Source: JAJZVS01 sp963708095 (lineage in GTDB: Bacteria > Pseudomonadota > Alphaproteobacteria > Acetobacterales > Acetobacteraceae). Taken from it: 64,000 nucleotides of DNA. Under the pieces are notes generated by a model. It saw only the letters and a list, made by a program, of their open reading frames with translations. It had not been told where the DNA came from and did no database searches. Below, in pieces: positions 16,057-24,791 of the stretch (positions within the stretch are counted from its first letter, which is position 1; every line of letters begins with the position of its first letter). The position numbers and the translations under genes were made by a program. The stretch spans positions 310,001 to 374,000 of the forward strand of contig OY970182.1 in NCBI GenBank assembly GCA_963708095.1. Reading direction: 5' to 3'.

Positions 16057-17268
16057 TCAGCCGGCCCGGGCCAGGGGCAGCTTGGTGCCGGCAACCGCGC
16101 GCTCGGCGCGCACGGCACGGCGGAAACGGAACAGCTGGGCCGGGCGGCCGCCGGTTTCGCGCACCGTCTCTCCCGTCTCCTCGACCAGGTCCTGGCTTTC
16201 CACCAGGCGGCGGAAGTTCTGCTTGTGCAGCAGGCGGCCGGCGAGCGCCTCCACCGTGCGTTGCAGGTGCAGCAGGGTGAAGGCGCCGGGGAGCAGCTCG
16301 AACACCACCGGGCGATATTTGATCTTGGCGCGCAGCCGGGCGATCGCGGTGGCGAGGATGCGGCGGTGGTCGTGCCCCATCGGCGTGCCCGGAACCGGCG
16401 GGACAGGGGTGCCGGCCTCCGCGACCAGACCGGCTTCCCACAGCAGCTCGTAGCGTTGCAGCACCAGCTCTTCGTTCCACGCGCCGCCGTCGAGGCCGAA
16501 GGTGATCGCGGCGCGCTGGCGGCGTTCGCGCCGCGCTGCAGGGTCCGGGGCGGTATCGGCCCAGGCGAGCAGGTGCGGCGCGATGGTTCCGGCGACGATG
16601 TCGGCGCCGCCGGTGCGCTGGTCCTCCCACGGGAAGAAGCGGTACCAGCTGTGCCAGCCGACGCCGGGTTCGCCGCCGGCGCGCGCCTCTCGCGTCAGGC
16701 CGAGGTAGCTGATGGAGATGTGGCGCGCGTCCTGCACCGCCCGGTCGCGGTCGGCGAAAGTGTAGAGCTGCTCGACATAGCCCAGCGGATGGTGGGTCTG
16801 CCGCTCCACCCAGGCGCGCAGGCCGGCCTGCAGGGAGCGGTGGCCGGGCTCCAGCGGTCCCGAGGGCAGGGCCTGGCCGCCGGCGATGGTGAGGACCCGG
16901 GGTTCGCCGTCCGTGACCGCGGCAAGGACGGCGATCAGTTCGGCCACCGCGAGGCCGGGTGCCGCCAGCCCCGATGCGGCCGCGTCCGCGGCCGGAGCGC
17001 CCCGGGTTACTGTTTCCCGGGCGGCTGTTTCCCGGGCGGCTGTTTCCCGGGCTGCCGCTGCACTGCCCTCGGCTGCTACGCCCGCGTCTGCGGTGGCGAC
17101 GCCCGGTGCCGTCGTGCCCGCGGCCGCACCTGGCATCGCGGCGTCGGGCACCGTGGCGTCGGGCGCCGCCCGTCCGGCCGCTGCCATGGCACCGCGCCGC
17201 GTCCGGCCCGGCGCCGCGATGCGCCCGGCCGGCACGACGGCGGCGTCCGACGCCGTCCGCGCTCCCAT
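16057..17268 (-). CDS. NUDIX-like NAD-metabolism transcriptional regulator (NrtR/alphaproteobacterial NAD regulator type)
   Basis: A 403-residue protein. Residues about 1-95 are Ala-rich with repeated AARET units. About 100-260 form a NUDIX fold, with EPRVLTIAGGQALPSGPLEP then a degenerate box (LRAWVERQTHHPLGYVEQLY) that lacks the catalytic REUxEE glutamates. ISISYLGLTR and GWHSWYRFFPWEDQR follow. Residues about 290-390 form a winged helix (LLPGAFTLLHLQRTVEAL, KQNFRRLVE). This matches NUDIX-derived repressors that sense ADP-ribose or NAD intermediates and control NAD biosynthesis. Loss of catalytic residues favours a regulatory role. No nad gene is adjacent. The long low-complexity N-terminus is unusual, and a later start is possible. 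Confidence 0.7.
   Translation of the reverse strand: MGARTASDAAVVPAGRIAAPGRTRRGAMAAAGRAAPDATVPDAAMPGAAAGTTAPGVATADAGVAAEGSAAAARETAARETAARETVTRGAPAADAAASGLAAPGLAVAELIAVLAAVTDGEPRVLTIAGGQALPSGPLEPGHRSLQAGLRAWVERQTHHPLGYVEQLYTFADRDRAVQDARHISISYLGLTREARAGGEPGVGWHSWYRFFPWEDQRTGGADIVAGTIAPHLLAWADTAPDPAARRERRQRAAITFGLDGGAWNEELVLQRYELLWEAGLVAEAGTPVPPVPGTPMGHDHRRILATAIARLRAKIKYRPVVFELLPGAFTLLHLQRTVEALAGRLLHKQNFRRLVESQDLVEETGETVRETGGRPAQLFRFRRAVRAERAVAGTKLPLARAG
17011..17055. repeat. 15-bp in-frame tandem repeat, 3 units
   Basis: TGTTTCCCGGGCGGC occurs at 17011-17025 and 17026-17040, with a one-base variant at 17041-17055. Being 15 bp long it adds five residues per unit (AARET) to the NAD regulator N-terminus without shifting frame. 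Confidence 0.85.
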
Positions 17269-17349
17269 CCGGCAACTCCCTTGCATGACCCGGCTTGCAT
17301 GATCCGGACCGATCCTACACGTTCGCCGCAGGACAGGGGGAGAGGCGCA

Positions 17350-18135
17350 ATGGTGACGGGCGCACGCACGCCGCTGACGGTGGATCTTTCCGGCCTGCGG
17401 GTCGCCATCAGCGCCGGTGCGGGTGGCATCGGCCGGGTCATGGCCGACAGCTTCGCCGCCTGCGGCGCCGCGGTGTTCGTCTCCGACGTCGATCCCGCCA
17501 GCCTCGCCGCCTGCCCGCACCCGCACATGCGCGCCGACGCCGGCGTGGCGGCGGACTGCGAGGCCTTCGTCGATGCCGCCGTCGCGCATCTCGGCGGGCT
17601 CGACGTGTTGGTGAACAACGCCGGCATCGCCGGCCCCACCGCGCCGGTGGAGGCGGTGGACCCGGAGGCGCTGGACGCCACGTTGCGCATCGATCTCGCC
17701 AGCATGTTCCACTGTGCGCGACGCGCCATCCCGGCCCTGCGCGCGGCCGGCGGCGGGACGGTCGTGAACCTTTCCTCGGCCGCCGGGCGGTTCGGCTTTC
17801 CACTGCGCGCGCCCTATGCGGCAGCGAAATGGGGCGTCGTCGGGTTCACCAAGTCGCTGTCGATCGAGCTCGGCCCGGACGGCATCAGGGTGAACGCGAT
17901 CCTGCCCGGCCCGGTTGACGGTCCGCGCATCCGGACAGTGATCGCCGCCAAGGCGAAGGCGGCGGGGATCTCGGAGAACGAGATGACCGAGCGCACCGTC
18001 GCCACCACCAGCCTGCGCAGCTTCGTCACCCAGCAGGACATCGCCAACATGGCGCTGTATCTCGCCAGTCCCTTCGGCGCCACGATCAGCGGTCAGGCGA
18101 TCGCCGTGGACGCCGACATGCAGGTGACGATGTAG
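17350..18135 (+). CDS. SDR-family oxidoreductase
   Basis: A 261-residue SDR. The cofactor motif is SAGAGGIG (about residues 22-29), with Ser in place of the usual Thr. NNAGIAGPTAPVE follows, then NLSSAAGRFGFP and PYAAAKWGVVGF with catalytic Tyr/Lys. The C-terminal half includes a charged helix (IAAKAKAAGISENEMTER) and ends ISGQAIAVDADMQ. Members with this tail are often annotated as 3-oxoacyl-ACP reductase or sugar-acid SDRs; the substrate is open. ATG 17350 follows GGAGAGG. It is divergent from the NAD regulator across 81 bp. Repeat copy 2 lies 71 bp downstream. Confidence 0.85.
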   Translation: MVTGARTPLTVDLSGLRVAISAGAGGIGRVMADSFAACGAAVFVSDVDPASLAACPHPHMRADAGVAADCEAFVDAAVAHLGGLDVLVNNAGIAGPTAPVEAVDPEALDATLRIDLASMFHCARRAIPALRAAGGGTVVNLSSAAGRFGFPLRAPYAAAKWGVVGFTKSLSIELGPDGIRVNAILPGPVDGPRIRTVIAAKAKAAGISENEMTERTVATTSLRSFVTQQDIANMALYLASPFGATISGQAIAVDADMQVTM

Positions 18136-18206
18136 CGGGTCGGCCGCATGATGATCCGGCGAGCAAGGAGTCTGCGCCGCTGCCGCGCCCGGCGGGGGAG
18201 CGGTTC

Positions 18207-18333
18207 ATACCAGCGGCCCTGGCCGATGACTCGTCCGGCGTCCACCTGGCCGCTGGTATGTCCTTGATTTTGCGCATGGCCGCCCCGCCAACCCCATGCG
18301 CGATACCGGCCGGCCGAAGAGGCCGGCGGTATC
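18207..18333 (+). repeat. three-hairpin dispersed element, copy 2
   Basis: 127 bp, nearly identical to copy 1; seen differences are T for C after GCGGCC and GGCGGTATC for GCCGGTATC at the right end. It fills the gap between convergent SDR and xseB genes and overlaps the last two bases of the xseB stop codon, so it forms the 3' end of that transcript. Confidence 0.85.
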
Positions 18334-18598
18334 AGTCGGCCGGCCGGGTGCCCAGGCTGCCGTCCGCGCGCTCGACGATCGCCGCGACCCGCGCCTCGGC
18401 TTCCGCCAGCTTGGCCTCGCAATGCCGGCGCAGTGCCGCGCCGCGCTCATAGGCGGCGATCGCGTCCTCGAGCTTCTGCTGCCCGCTCTCCAGCCCGCGG
18501 ACGATCTGCTCCAGTTCGGCCAGCGCGTCCTCGAACGACAGCTTGCCGACATCCACCGGCAACGGGGCATCGACCGGCAGGGGGGCGGTCTCGGGCAT
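18332..18598 (-). CDS. xseB: exodeoxyribonuclease VII small subunit
   Basis: An 88-residue protein. After a 19-residue Pro-rich lead it carries the XseB signature LSFEDALAELEQIVRGLESG followed by QKLEDAIAAYERGAALRRHCEAKL. XseB forms helical pairs around the XseA catalytic subunit in the nuclease that degrades single-stranded DNA. The length is normal. The large-subunit gene xseA is not adjacent, as is usual in alphaproteobacteria. The stop codon overlaps dispersed repeat copy 2. The start at 18598 lacks a strong ribosome site, but homology leaves little room for others. Confidence 0.92.
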   Translation of the reverse strand: MPETAPLPVDAPLPVDVGKLSFEDALAELEQIVRGLESGQQKLEDAIAAYERGAALRRHCEAKLAEAEARVAAIVERADGSLGTRPAD

Positions 18599-18703
18599 CG
18601 GTGAACTCCGTCGAGCGACTGCAAAGGCGACCGGGGGTGGGTAAAGCCTTGCGGTGGCGGCGCCAAGTGCCGATTATGACAAGTCCCGACCGACAGGAAG
18701 GCC

Positions 18704-19873
18704 GTGTTGCCGCGATCGCCCCCCCTCGCGCCCGAGCCGGCGCCGCCCGAAGGGATCGCCCCCGCCGGCATCGCTCCCGCGGGAGTCGTCAGCTCGGGAC
18801 AGGCCCTTGCCGGCGTGTACCCTGTTGACGTCTCCCTCCTTGGCATCGCCCCGGCCGGAATCGCTTCTCCCGCGGCAGCCCAGCCGTGGGCCGCCCGCCG
18901 CCCGGGCGGCCCGACCTTCGCCGCGCTCGACCTTGGCACGAACAACTGCCGGATGCTGGTCGGAACCCCCTGTGGCCCCGGGTTCCGCGTGGTCGAAAGC
19001 TTCAGTCGCGTCGTCCGGCTGGGCGAGGGACTGCACCATTCCGGCCGCCTCAGCACCTGCGGCATGGACCGCGCCCTGGCCGCGCTGGCCGACTGCGCCG
19101 AACGTCTCGGCCGCCGCCCCGTCGCCGGACTGCGCGCCGTCGCCACCGAAGCCTGTCGCCAGGCGGCCAACGGCGCCGAGTTCCTCTGCCACGCCAGGAA
19201 AGAAACCGGCTTGCCGCTCGAACTCATCAGCCCGCGCGAGGAAGCCGAGCTGGCACTGGAAAGTTGCGCCGCCCTGCTCGGCGGCGGCGCGCGCCGCGCG
19301 CTCGTGTTCGACATCGGCGGCGGCTCGACCGAACTCGCCTGGGTCCGCATCGACCACTGCGGCACCCCCGCCATGATCGGCTACCTCTCGCTTCCGATCG
19401 GCGTCGTTACCCTCGCCGAACGCTTCGGCGCCGCCGCCGATACCGCCGTCGGCTTCCGTGCCATGGTCGCCGAAACCGCCGCCCGCCTCGCCCAATTCGA
19501 ACAAATCCACTGCATCGCCCGGGAAATCCGCCAGGGCGACGTCGACCTGCTCGGCACCAGCGGAACCGTTACCACCCTCGCGGGCCAGGCCCTCGGCCTG
19601 CCGCGCTACCACCGCGCCCTGGTGGACGGAACCGTCCTCAGCGGCGAAGCCGCCGACCAAGCCCTCGACCGCCTCCGCGCCCTCGGCCGCGAAGGCCTGA
19701 GTACCCACCCCTGCATCGGCCCCGAACGCGCCGAATTCGTCCTGCCAGGCTGCGCCGTCTTCGCCGCCATCCGCCAAACCTGGCCTGCCCCCCACATCAT
19801 CGTCGCCGACCGCGGCCTCCGCGAAGGCATCCTCCTCCGCCTCATCCGAGCCCACCGCGGGCGGCGCGGATGA
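18704..19873 (+). CDS. ppx: Ppx/GppA-family exopolyphosphatase
   Basis: A 389-residue member of the ASKHA phosphatase family that removes phosphate from polyphosphate or from pppGpp. LDLGTNNCRMLVG (about residues 75-87) is the phosphate-1 motif, AVATEACRQA the central loop, VFDIGGGSTELAW the second phosphate motif, and GTSGTVTTLAG the adenosine/phosphate motif. It corresponds to the short two-domain form. GTG 18704 follows AGGAAG. The first 70 residues are an unusual tail with three GIAPAG repeats, and no better start lies nearer to the domain. rlmE follows on the same strand, a frequent pairing, but here giant palindrome 2 lies between them. Confidence 0.88.
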   Translation: MLPRSPPLAPEPAPPEGIAPAGIAPAGVVSSGQALAGVYPVDVSLLGIAPAGIASPAAAQPWAARRPGGPTFAALDLGTNNCRMLVGTPCGPGFRVVESFSRVVRLGEGLHHSGRLSTCGMDRALAALADCAERLGRRPVAGLRAVATEACRQAANGAEFLCHARKETGLPLELISPREEAELALESCAALLGGGARRALVFDIGGGSTELAWVRIDHCGTPAMIGYLSLPIGVVTLAERFGAAADTAVGFRAMVAETAARLAQFEQIHCIAREIRQGDVDLLGTSGTVTTLAGQALGLPRYHRALVDGTVLSGEAADQALDRLRALGREGLSTHPCIGPERAEFVLPGCAVFAAIRQTWPAPHIIVADRGLREGILLRLIRAHRGRRG

Positions 19874-19887
19874 TGCGGGATGGTTCC

Positions 19888-20193
19888 GGGGGTGGGCGGA
19901 CGCGCAAGGCCAGGGGGGCTTTGCCCCCCTGGACCCCCCAGCAAGGGACTAGTCCCTTGCATCCCTTGGGGGGGCTTCGCCCGGGAGAGGGGTGGGTGCG
20001 GGGCGTGGGCGGGCGGCGTGAGGGCGCGGGCGAAGAGCGCCGCGGCGCTCCTCGCCCGCGCCCTCACGCCGCCCGCCCACGCCCCGCACCCACCCCTCTC
20101 CCGGGCGAAGCCGTCGCAGGGGTCCAGGGGACTTGTCCCCTGGCGGGGGTCCAGGGGGCAGAGCCCCCTGGCCTTGCGCGCCCGCCCGCCCCC
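19888..20193. repeat. giant palindrome 2 (70-bp arms inside the same outer frame)
   Basis: The core is an inverted repeat with arms 19973-20042 and 20043-20112, no loop, and one mismatch at 20034/20051. Its sequence is unrelated to palindrome 1. The outer arms are of the same family. CGCAAGGCCAGGGGGGC...GCCCCCCTGGACCCCCC on the left (about 19902-19938) mirrors GGGGGTCCAGGGGGCAGAG then CCCCCTGGCCTTGCGCG on the right (about 20145-20180). Each arm also has an inner CAAGGGACTAGTCCCTTG or CCAGGGGACTTGTCCCCTGG hairpin. It lies between ppx and rlmE, which point the same way. Confidence 0.93.
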
Positions 20194-20207
20194 CGGAGCC
20201 ACAGCGC

Positions 20208-20885
20208 ATGAACCGCGGCGTTCCGCCGCCGGGGTCGCGTGGGTTGGCGGTGCCGGTGCGCACCGCGAGGGGCCGCAGTGTGGGCTCGCAGCGGTGGTTG
20301 GCGCGGCAGTTGAACGATCCGTATGTGCGGGCGGCGCGCGAGCAGGGGTGGCGGTCGCGGGCGGCGTTCAAGCTGATCGAGTTGGACGATCGGTTTCATG
20401 TGTTGCGGCGTGGCGCGCGCGTGGTGGATTTGGGGGCGGCGCCGGGGGGGTGGTCGCAGGTAGCGGTGGCGCGCGGGGCTGCGCGCGTGGTGGGGGTTGA
20501 TTTGTTGCCGGTGGAGCCGGTGGCGGGGGCGGAGCTGATCGTGGGGGATTTCATGGATCCGGCGATGCCGGAGCGGATGGCGGGCTTGCTCGGGGCGGCG
20601 GCGGATCTGGTGTTGTCGGACATGGCGCCGAACACGACCGGGCATGGGGCGACGGATCACCTGCGGATCATGGCGCTGGCCGAGCTGGCGGCGGAGTTTG
20701 CGGTGGAGGTATTGGCGCCGGGCGGGAGTTTCGTCGCCAAGGTGTTCCAGGGCGGGTCGGAGAAGGGGATGCTCGAACGTCTGAAGCGATCGTTCGCGGT
20801 GGTGCGGCATGCCAAGCCGCCGGCGAGCCGGAAGGAATTGAGCGAGCTTTATGTGGTGGCGACGGGGTTTCGCGGGGTGTCGTGA
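20208..20885 (+). CDS. rlmE: 23S rRNA (uridine-2'-O-)-methyltransferase
   Basis: A 225-residue RrmJ/FtsJ-family enzyme that methylates the 2'-OH of the A-loop uridine (U2552 in E. coli) in 23S rRNA. All four catalytic residues are present: K in WRSRAAFKLIELD, D in LVLSDMAPNTTG, K in FVAKVFQGG and E in SRKELSELYVV. The SAM motif is VVDLGAAPGGWSQVA. The N-terminus is about 25 residues longer than E. coli RrmJ and basic. ATG 20208 has GGAG about 9 nt upstream. The gene begins 14 bp after giant palindrome 2, so its leader may start inside that structure if transcription comes from ppx. Confidence 0.93.
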   Translation: MNRGVPPPGSRGLAVPVRTARGRSVGSQRWLARQLNDPYVRAAREQGWRSRAAFKLIELDDRFHVLRRGARVVDLGAAPGGWSQVAVARGAARVVGVDLLPVEPVAGAELIVGDFMDPAMPERMAGLLGAAADLVLSDMAPNTTGHGATDHLRIMALAELAAEFAVEVLAPGGSFVAKVFQGGSEKGMLERLKRSFAVVRHAKPPASRKELSELYVVATGFRGVS

Positions 20886-21008
20886 CGGGGTCGCGCCGGC
20901 GGAGTGACCGGGGCGGTTGGGGTGCGATCGGTGCGGGCGCGGGGCCCGGGCGGGCGGCTGGCGACGCAGCGCCGGGCGCGCCTTGGGCTGCTGGGCTGCC
21001 GGGCGGGG

Positions 21009-22376
21009 CTATTCCGCGGCGCGGGCGGCGCCGGCGATCCGGGTACGGGTGCGCATCGTCACGAACTCCTCCGCCGCCGTCGGGTGGATGCCGATGGTGC
21101 GGTCGAAATCGGCCTTGGTGGCGCCCATCGCCACGGCGATGCCGAGACCCTGCATGATTTCCGGCGCGTCCTCGCCCAGCATGTGCGCGCCGAGCACCCG
21201 CCCGCTTGGCTGGTCGACGACGAGTTTCATCAGCGATTTGCGGGCGCGGCCGGTAAGCGTATGTCGCATCGGGGTGAAGTGGGTCACGTAGACATCGACC
21301 GTGCCGCGTGCGGCGGCCTGTTCTTCCGAGAGCCCCACGGTGGCGATCGGGGGGGTGGAGAACACCGCGGTCGGCACGTTCTCGAGCGAGATCCGCCGTG
21401 GCCGGCCACCGAACAGGCTGTCGGCGAGCGCGTGGCCTTCGGCAGTGGCGACCGGGGTCAGGTTGAGGCGGTCGGTGACGTCGCCGATGGCGAAGATATG
21501 CGGGCGGCTGGTGCGCAGGTGTTCGTCCACCGCGACGGCGCCGGTGGCGGTGATGGCGACGCCGGCTTCCTCCAGGCCGAGGTTGGCGGTGGCGGGGCGG
21601 CGGCCGGTGGCGAAGAACACGAGGTCGGCTTCGATCGCGTGGCCGCTGGCGAGGACCAGGCGGCGGTGGGCACCGTGTGCCTCGATCCGCTCCGGAACGC
21701 AGCCGGGGTGGAGCGCGATGCCGTTGGCACCGAGCGCTTCGGCCAGCGCTTCGCGCAGGTCGTGGTCGAAGCCGCGCAGCGGCAGGGGCTGGCGGTAGGC
21801 GAGGTCCACCTTCGCGCCGAGGGCGGCGAAGATGCCGGCGAACTCGACCGCGATATAGCCGCTGCCCAGGATCGCGACGCGCTTGGGCATGTGCGGGAGA
21901 TAGAACGCGTCGTCGGAGACGATCCCGAGCTCGGCGCCCGGAATGTCGAGCCTGGTGGGATGGCCGCCGGTGGCGATGACGATGCGTTCGGCGGTGACGC
22001 GCGCCCCGCCGACATCGAGCGTATGCGGGCCCTCGAGCCGGGCGCGGGTGTCGAAGATGGTGGCATCGGCGTTGTCCAGGAGCTTGCGGTACGTGGCGTT
22101 GAGCCGGCCGATCTCGCGGTCCTTGGCGGCGATCAGCGCGGTCCAGTCGTGCGGGCCTTTGCGGATCGACCAGCCGAAGCCGGCGGCGTCGTCCGCCCAG
22201 GCGCCGTACTCGCCGGCCTGGACCAGCAGCTTCTTCGGCACGCAGCCGACGTTGACGCAGGTGCCGCCCCAGAAACGGTCCTCGGCGATGCCGACGCGGG
22301 CGCCGTGGCCGGCGGCGATACGCGCGCAGCGCACGCCGGCCGAGCCGCCGCCGATCACGAACAGGTCGAAATCCAT
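21009..22376 (-). CDS. gor: glutathione-disulfide reductase
   Basis: A 455-residue flavoprotein that reduces oxidised glutathione with NADPH. FAD binding GGGSAGVRCAR (9-19), redox disulfide GGTCVNVGCVPKK (C40, C45), NADPH site ILGSGYIAVEFAGIFAALG, second FAD motif HIFAIGDVTDR and the C-terminal active-site HPTAAEEFVTMR are all present. The VNVGC disulfide and missing N-terminal extension fit the bacterial glutathione type rather than lipoamide or mercuric reductase. ATG 22376 is chosen from homology although no strong ribosome site precedes it. It is divergent from thioredoxin reductase, which places the two main disulfide-reducing systems together. Confidence 0.92.
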   Translation of the reverse strand: MDFDLFVIGGGSAGVRCARIAAGHGARVGIAEDRFWGGTCVNVGCVPKKLLVQAGEYGAWADDAAGFGWSIRKGPHDWTALIAAKDREIGRLNATYRKLLDNADATIFDTRARLEGPHTLDVGGARVTAERIVIATGGHPTRLDIPGAELGIVSDDAFYLPHMPKRVAILGSGYIAVEFAGIFAALGAKVDLAYRQPLPLRGFDHDLREALAEALGANGIALHPGCVPERIEAHGAHRRLVLASGHAIEADLVFFATGRRPATANLGLEEAGVAITATGAVAVDEHLRTSRPHIFAIGDVTDRLNLTPVATAEGHALADSLFGGRPRRISLENVPTAVFSTPPIATVGLSEEQAAARGTVDVYVTHFTPMRHTLTGRARKSLMKLVVDQPSGRVLGAHMLGEDAPEIMQGLGIAVAMGATKADFDRTIGIHPTAAEEFVTMRTRTRIAGAARAAE

Positions 22377-22488
22377 GCCGGGATGCCTTTGCTTGGAGGG
22401 AGTGCGCACGCGTTCGGGCTGCGCCCGGACCGCGCTCGGGTGGGCGGGATCAAGACGGAAGATCGGCATTGGCGCAAGCGCCGCCTGC

Positions 22489-22532
22489 CACCTCTCCCGC
22501 TTCGCGGCCCAAGCCCGCCAGCGGGAGAGGTG
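22489..22532. repeat. 12-bp inverted repeat in the gor/trxB intergenic region
   Basis: CACCTCTCCCGC (22489-22500) pairs with GCGGGAGAGGTG (22521-22532) across a 20-nt loop between the divergent gor and trxB starts. Related CTCTC...CCCGCAAAGGG motifs occur near 31672 and 56620. It could be a dispersed repeat or an attenuator-like hairpin. Confidence 0.6.
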
Positions 22533-22645
22533 AAGGAGCAACCGCCCGTGCCGATTTTCCGGTTCAACGATTGCCCTGGCCCGCTTGCCCCCCGCTGCGG
22601 GGCCGCCGATAACCGCCTGCCCTGCAGCGATCCCGGACCCGCCCC

Positions 22646-23602
22646 ATGCCCGAGACCCACCAGAGCCGCGTGCTGATCATCGGCGCCGGTCCCGCCGGCT
22701 ACACCGCGGCGATCTATGCCGCCCGTGCCGGCCTCGCCCCCATCCTCGCCTGCGGCCTGCAACCCGGCGGCCAGCTCACGATCACCACCGATGTCGAGAA
22801 CTACCCGGGCTTCGCCGAGGCGATCCAGGGCCCCTGGCTGATGGAGCAGATGGCGGCCCAGGCCGCGCATGTCGGCACCAAAATCGTGCCCGATCTGATC
22901 GTGGGTGCCGATTTCGCGGCGTCCCCGTTCCGTTGCCGCGGCGATTCGGGTGACGACTATTTGGCTGATGCCGTCATCATCGCCACCGGCGCGGACGCGC
23001 GCTGGCTCGGGCTGGCCTCGGAAAAGCGCCTCTCCGGTCGGGGCGTCTCGGCCTGCGCCACCTGCGACGGCTTCTTCTTCCGCGGCAAGCGCGTGGTCGT
23101 GGTCGGCGGGGGCAACACCGCGGTGGAGGAGGCGCTCTATCTGACCCATCACGCCACCGACGTGACCCTGATCCATCGCCGCGATTCCTTGCGGGCGGAG
23201 AAAATCCTGCAGGAGCGGCTGTTCGCCCACCCGAAGATCCGGGTGGTCTGGAACGCGGTGGTGACCGACGTGCTCGGCGGCGGCGTGCCGGAGACGGTCA
23301 CCGGCGTGCGGCTGCGCGACGTGGTCAGCGGAGCGGAGCGGGAGCTGCCCACCGACGGCGTGTTCATCGCCATTGGCCATCAGCCCAACACCGCGATCTT
23401 CGCCGGCCAGCTCAAGATGGACGCGGAGGGCTATATCGAGACCGTGCCGGGCAGCACCCGCACCTCCGTCCCCGGGGTATTCGCGGCCGGGGACGTGCAG
23501 GACAAGCTGTTCCGCCAGGCGGTGACGGCGGCCGGCACCGGCTGCATGGCGGCGCTGGAGGCGGAGAAGTTCCTCGCGGCCCGGCCGGTTCCGGCCGAAT
23601 GA
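22646..23602 (+). CDS. trxB: thioredoxin-disulfide reductase
   Basis: A 318-residue low-molecular-weight thioredoxin reductase that transfers electrons from NADPH through FAD to thioredoxin. FAD motif IIGAGPAGYTAAIYAARAGL (residues 11-30), redox disulfide CATC at C137/C140 in SACATCDGFFF, NADPH motif VVGGGNTAVEEALYLT and a C-terminal VFAAGDVQDKLFRQAVTAAG complete the family set. The length is standard. It is divergent from gor and followed by a LysR regulator on the same strand after about 300 bp. Confidence 0.95.
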   Translation: MPETHQSRVLIIGAGPAGYTAAIYAARAGLAPILACGLQPGGQLTITTDVENYPGFAEAIQGPWLMEQMAAQAAHVGTKIVPDLIVGADFAASPFRCRGDSGDDYLADAVIIATGADARWLGLASEKRLSGRGVSACATCDGFFFRGKRVVVVGGGNTAVEEALYLTHHATDVTLIHRRDSLRAEKILQERLFAHPKIRVVWNAVVTDVLGGGVPETVTGVRLRDVVSGAERELPTDGVFIAIGHQPNTAIFAGQLKMDAEGYIETVPGSTRTSVPGVFAAGDVQDKLFRQAVTAAGTGCMAALEAEKFLAARPVPAE

Positions 23603-23637
23603 GCAGCGCGGGCGGAGCAGGGGCGCGTGGCCCGGCG

Positions 23638-23672
23638 CCAGGGGGCTGTCCAGAGGACTGTCCAGGGGGCTG
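23638..23672. repeat. 12-bp CCAGGGGGCTGT tandem repeat, about 3 units
   Basis: CCAGGGGGCTGT, CCAGAGGACTGT and CCAGGGGGCTG follow each other downstream of trxB. The rest of the 304-bp gap to the LysR gene has no gene; near 23834-23850 it contains a GCCCAT/ATGGGC hairpin shortly before that gene. Confidence 0.7.
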
Positions 23673-23906
23673 CCAAGCTTACGATGGTGTCGGTTGCCCG
23701 GGTTTCGGGCGGCTCCGCGACGTGCGGCCCAGGCCACGGGCGGGTTCGCCCGCAGCCGGGGCCGCAAATCTGCGAAAAAACGCCCGCGGGCGGATGCGAA
23801 TCGGTAATTCGGGTCTAACATGATGGTTTGAGCGCCCATGACGTATGGGCGAGGGAGGCTGGACCGCGGCCGTGACGGACCGCGGCGGCAGGGAGATGGT
23901 GCGGTG

Positions 23907-24791
23907 ATGGACTGGGACAAGCTGCGGGTGTTTCATGCGGTGGCGGAGGCGGGCAGCTTCACCCACGCCGGTGACACCCTCAACCTCAGCCAGTCCGCGG
24001 TTTCGCGCCAGATTTCGGCGCTCGAGGAAGCCCTCGCGGTACCGCTGTTCCATCGCCACGCGCGCGGCCTGATCCTCACCGAGCAGGGGGAGGCGCTGAA
24101 CCGCACCGTGCGCGACGTTTTCGCCAAGCTCGCGATGACCGAGGCGCTGCTCACCGAAAGCAAGGAAAAACCCGCCGGGCGACTGAAAGTCACCACCACG
24201 GTGGGCTTCGGCTCCACTTGGCTCGCGCCGCGGCTGGCGCGGTTCCTGGAATTGTATCCCGACGTCTCGATCTCCCTGCTGCTCGACGACCAGGAGCTCG
24301 ATCTGGCGATGCGGGAGGCGGACGTGGCGATCCGTATGCACGCGCCGAAGCAGCCCGACCTTGTGCAGCGGCATCTGTTGACGATCCACTGGGTGGTCTG
24401 CGCCTCGCCCGACTACCTGAAGAAATACGGGATGCCGCAGCGGCCCGAGGACCTGGACGCGCATCGGCTGGTCCTGTTCGGCGATCACCACCCGCCGGTG
24501 GCGGACGTGAACTGGCTTGCCGACGCCGGGCGGCGGCCGGGCAATCCCAGGCGCGCGCTGCTGGAAGTGAACAGCACCCAGGCGATGATGACGACGATCC
24601 GCGCCGGCATCGGCCTCGGCACCTTGCCTGATTACCTCATGGCCGAGAATCACGACCTGGTGCGGCTGCTGCCCGATCTGAAAGCGCCGAAGGTTGACGT
24701 GTTCTTCGTCTATCCGGAGGAACTGCGGAACTCTAAGCGGGTTGCGGTGTTCCGCGATTTCCTGCTGGCCCGGCTCGCCGAGCTGCCGTAA
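23907..24791 (+). CDS. LysR-family transcriptional regulator
   Basis: A 294-residue activator/repressor. The winged helix is at residues 1-60, with DKLRVFHAVAEAGSFTHAGD and LSQSAVSRQISALEEALAVP, followed by the LysR linker helix and a periplasmic-binding-like effector domain from about 90. ATG 23907 follows GGGAG with suitable spacing, and homology starts there; a 23-codon upstream extension is also open but not family-like. It lies downstream of trxB on the same strand, so it may regulate redox genes, but the effector is unknown. The gap after it is about 320 bp without a gene. Confidence 0.9.
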   Translation: MDWDKLRVFHAVAEAGSFTHAGDTLNLSQSAVSRQISALEEALAVPLFHRHARGLILTEQGEALNRTVRDVFAKLAMTEALLTESKEKPAGRLKVTTTVGFGSTWLAPRLARFLELYPDVSISLLLDDQELDLAMREADVAIRMHAPKQPDLVQRHLLTIHWVVCASPDYLKKYGMPQRPEDLDAHRLVLFGDHHPPVADVNWLADAGRRPGNPRRALLEVNSTQAMMTTIRAGIGLGTLPDYLMAENHDLVRLLPDLKAPKVDVFFVYPEELRNSKRVAVFRDFLLARLAELP

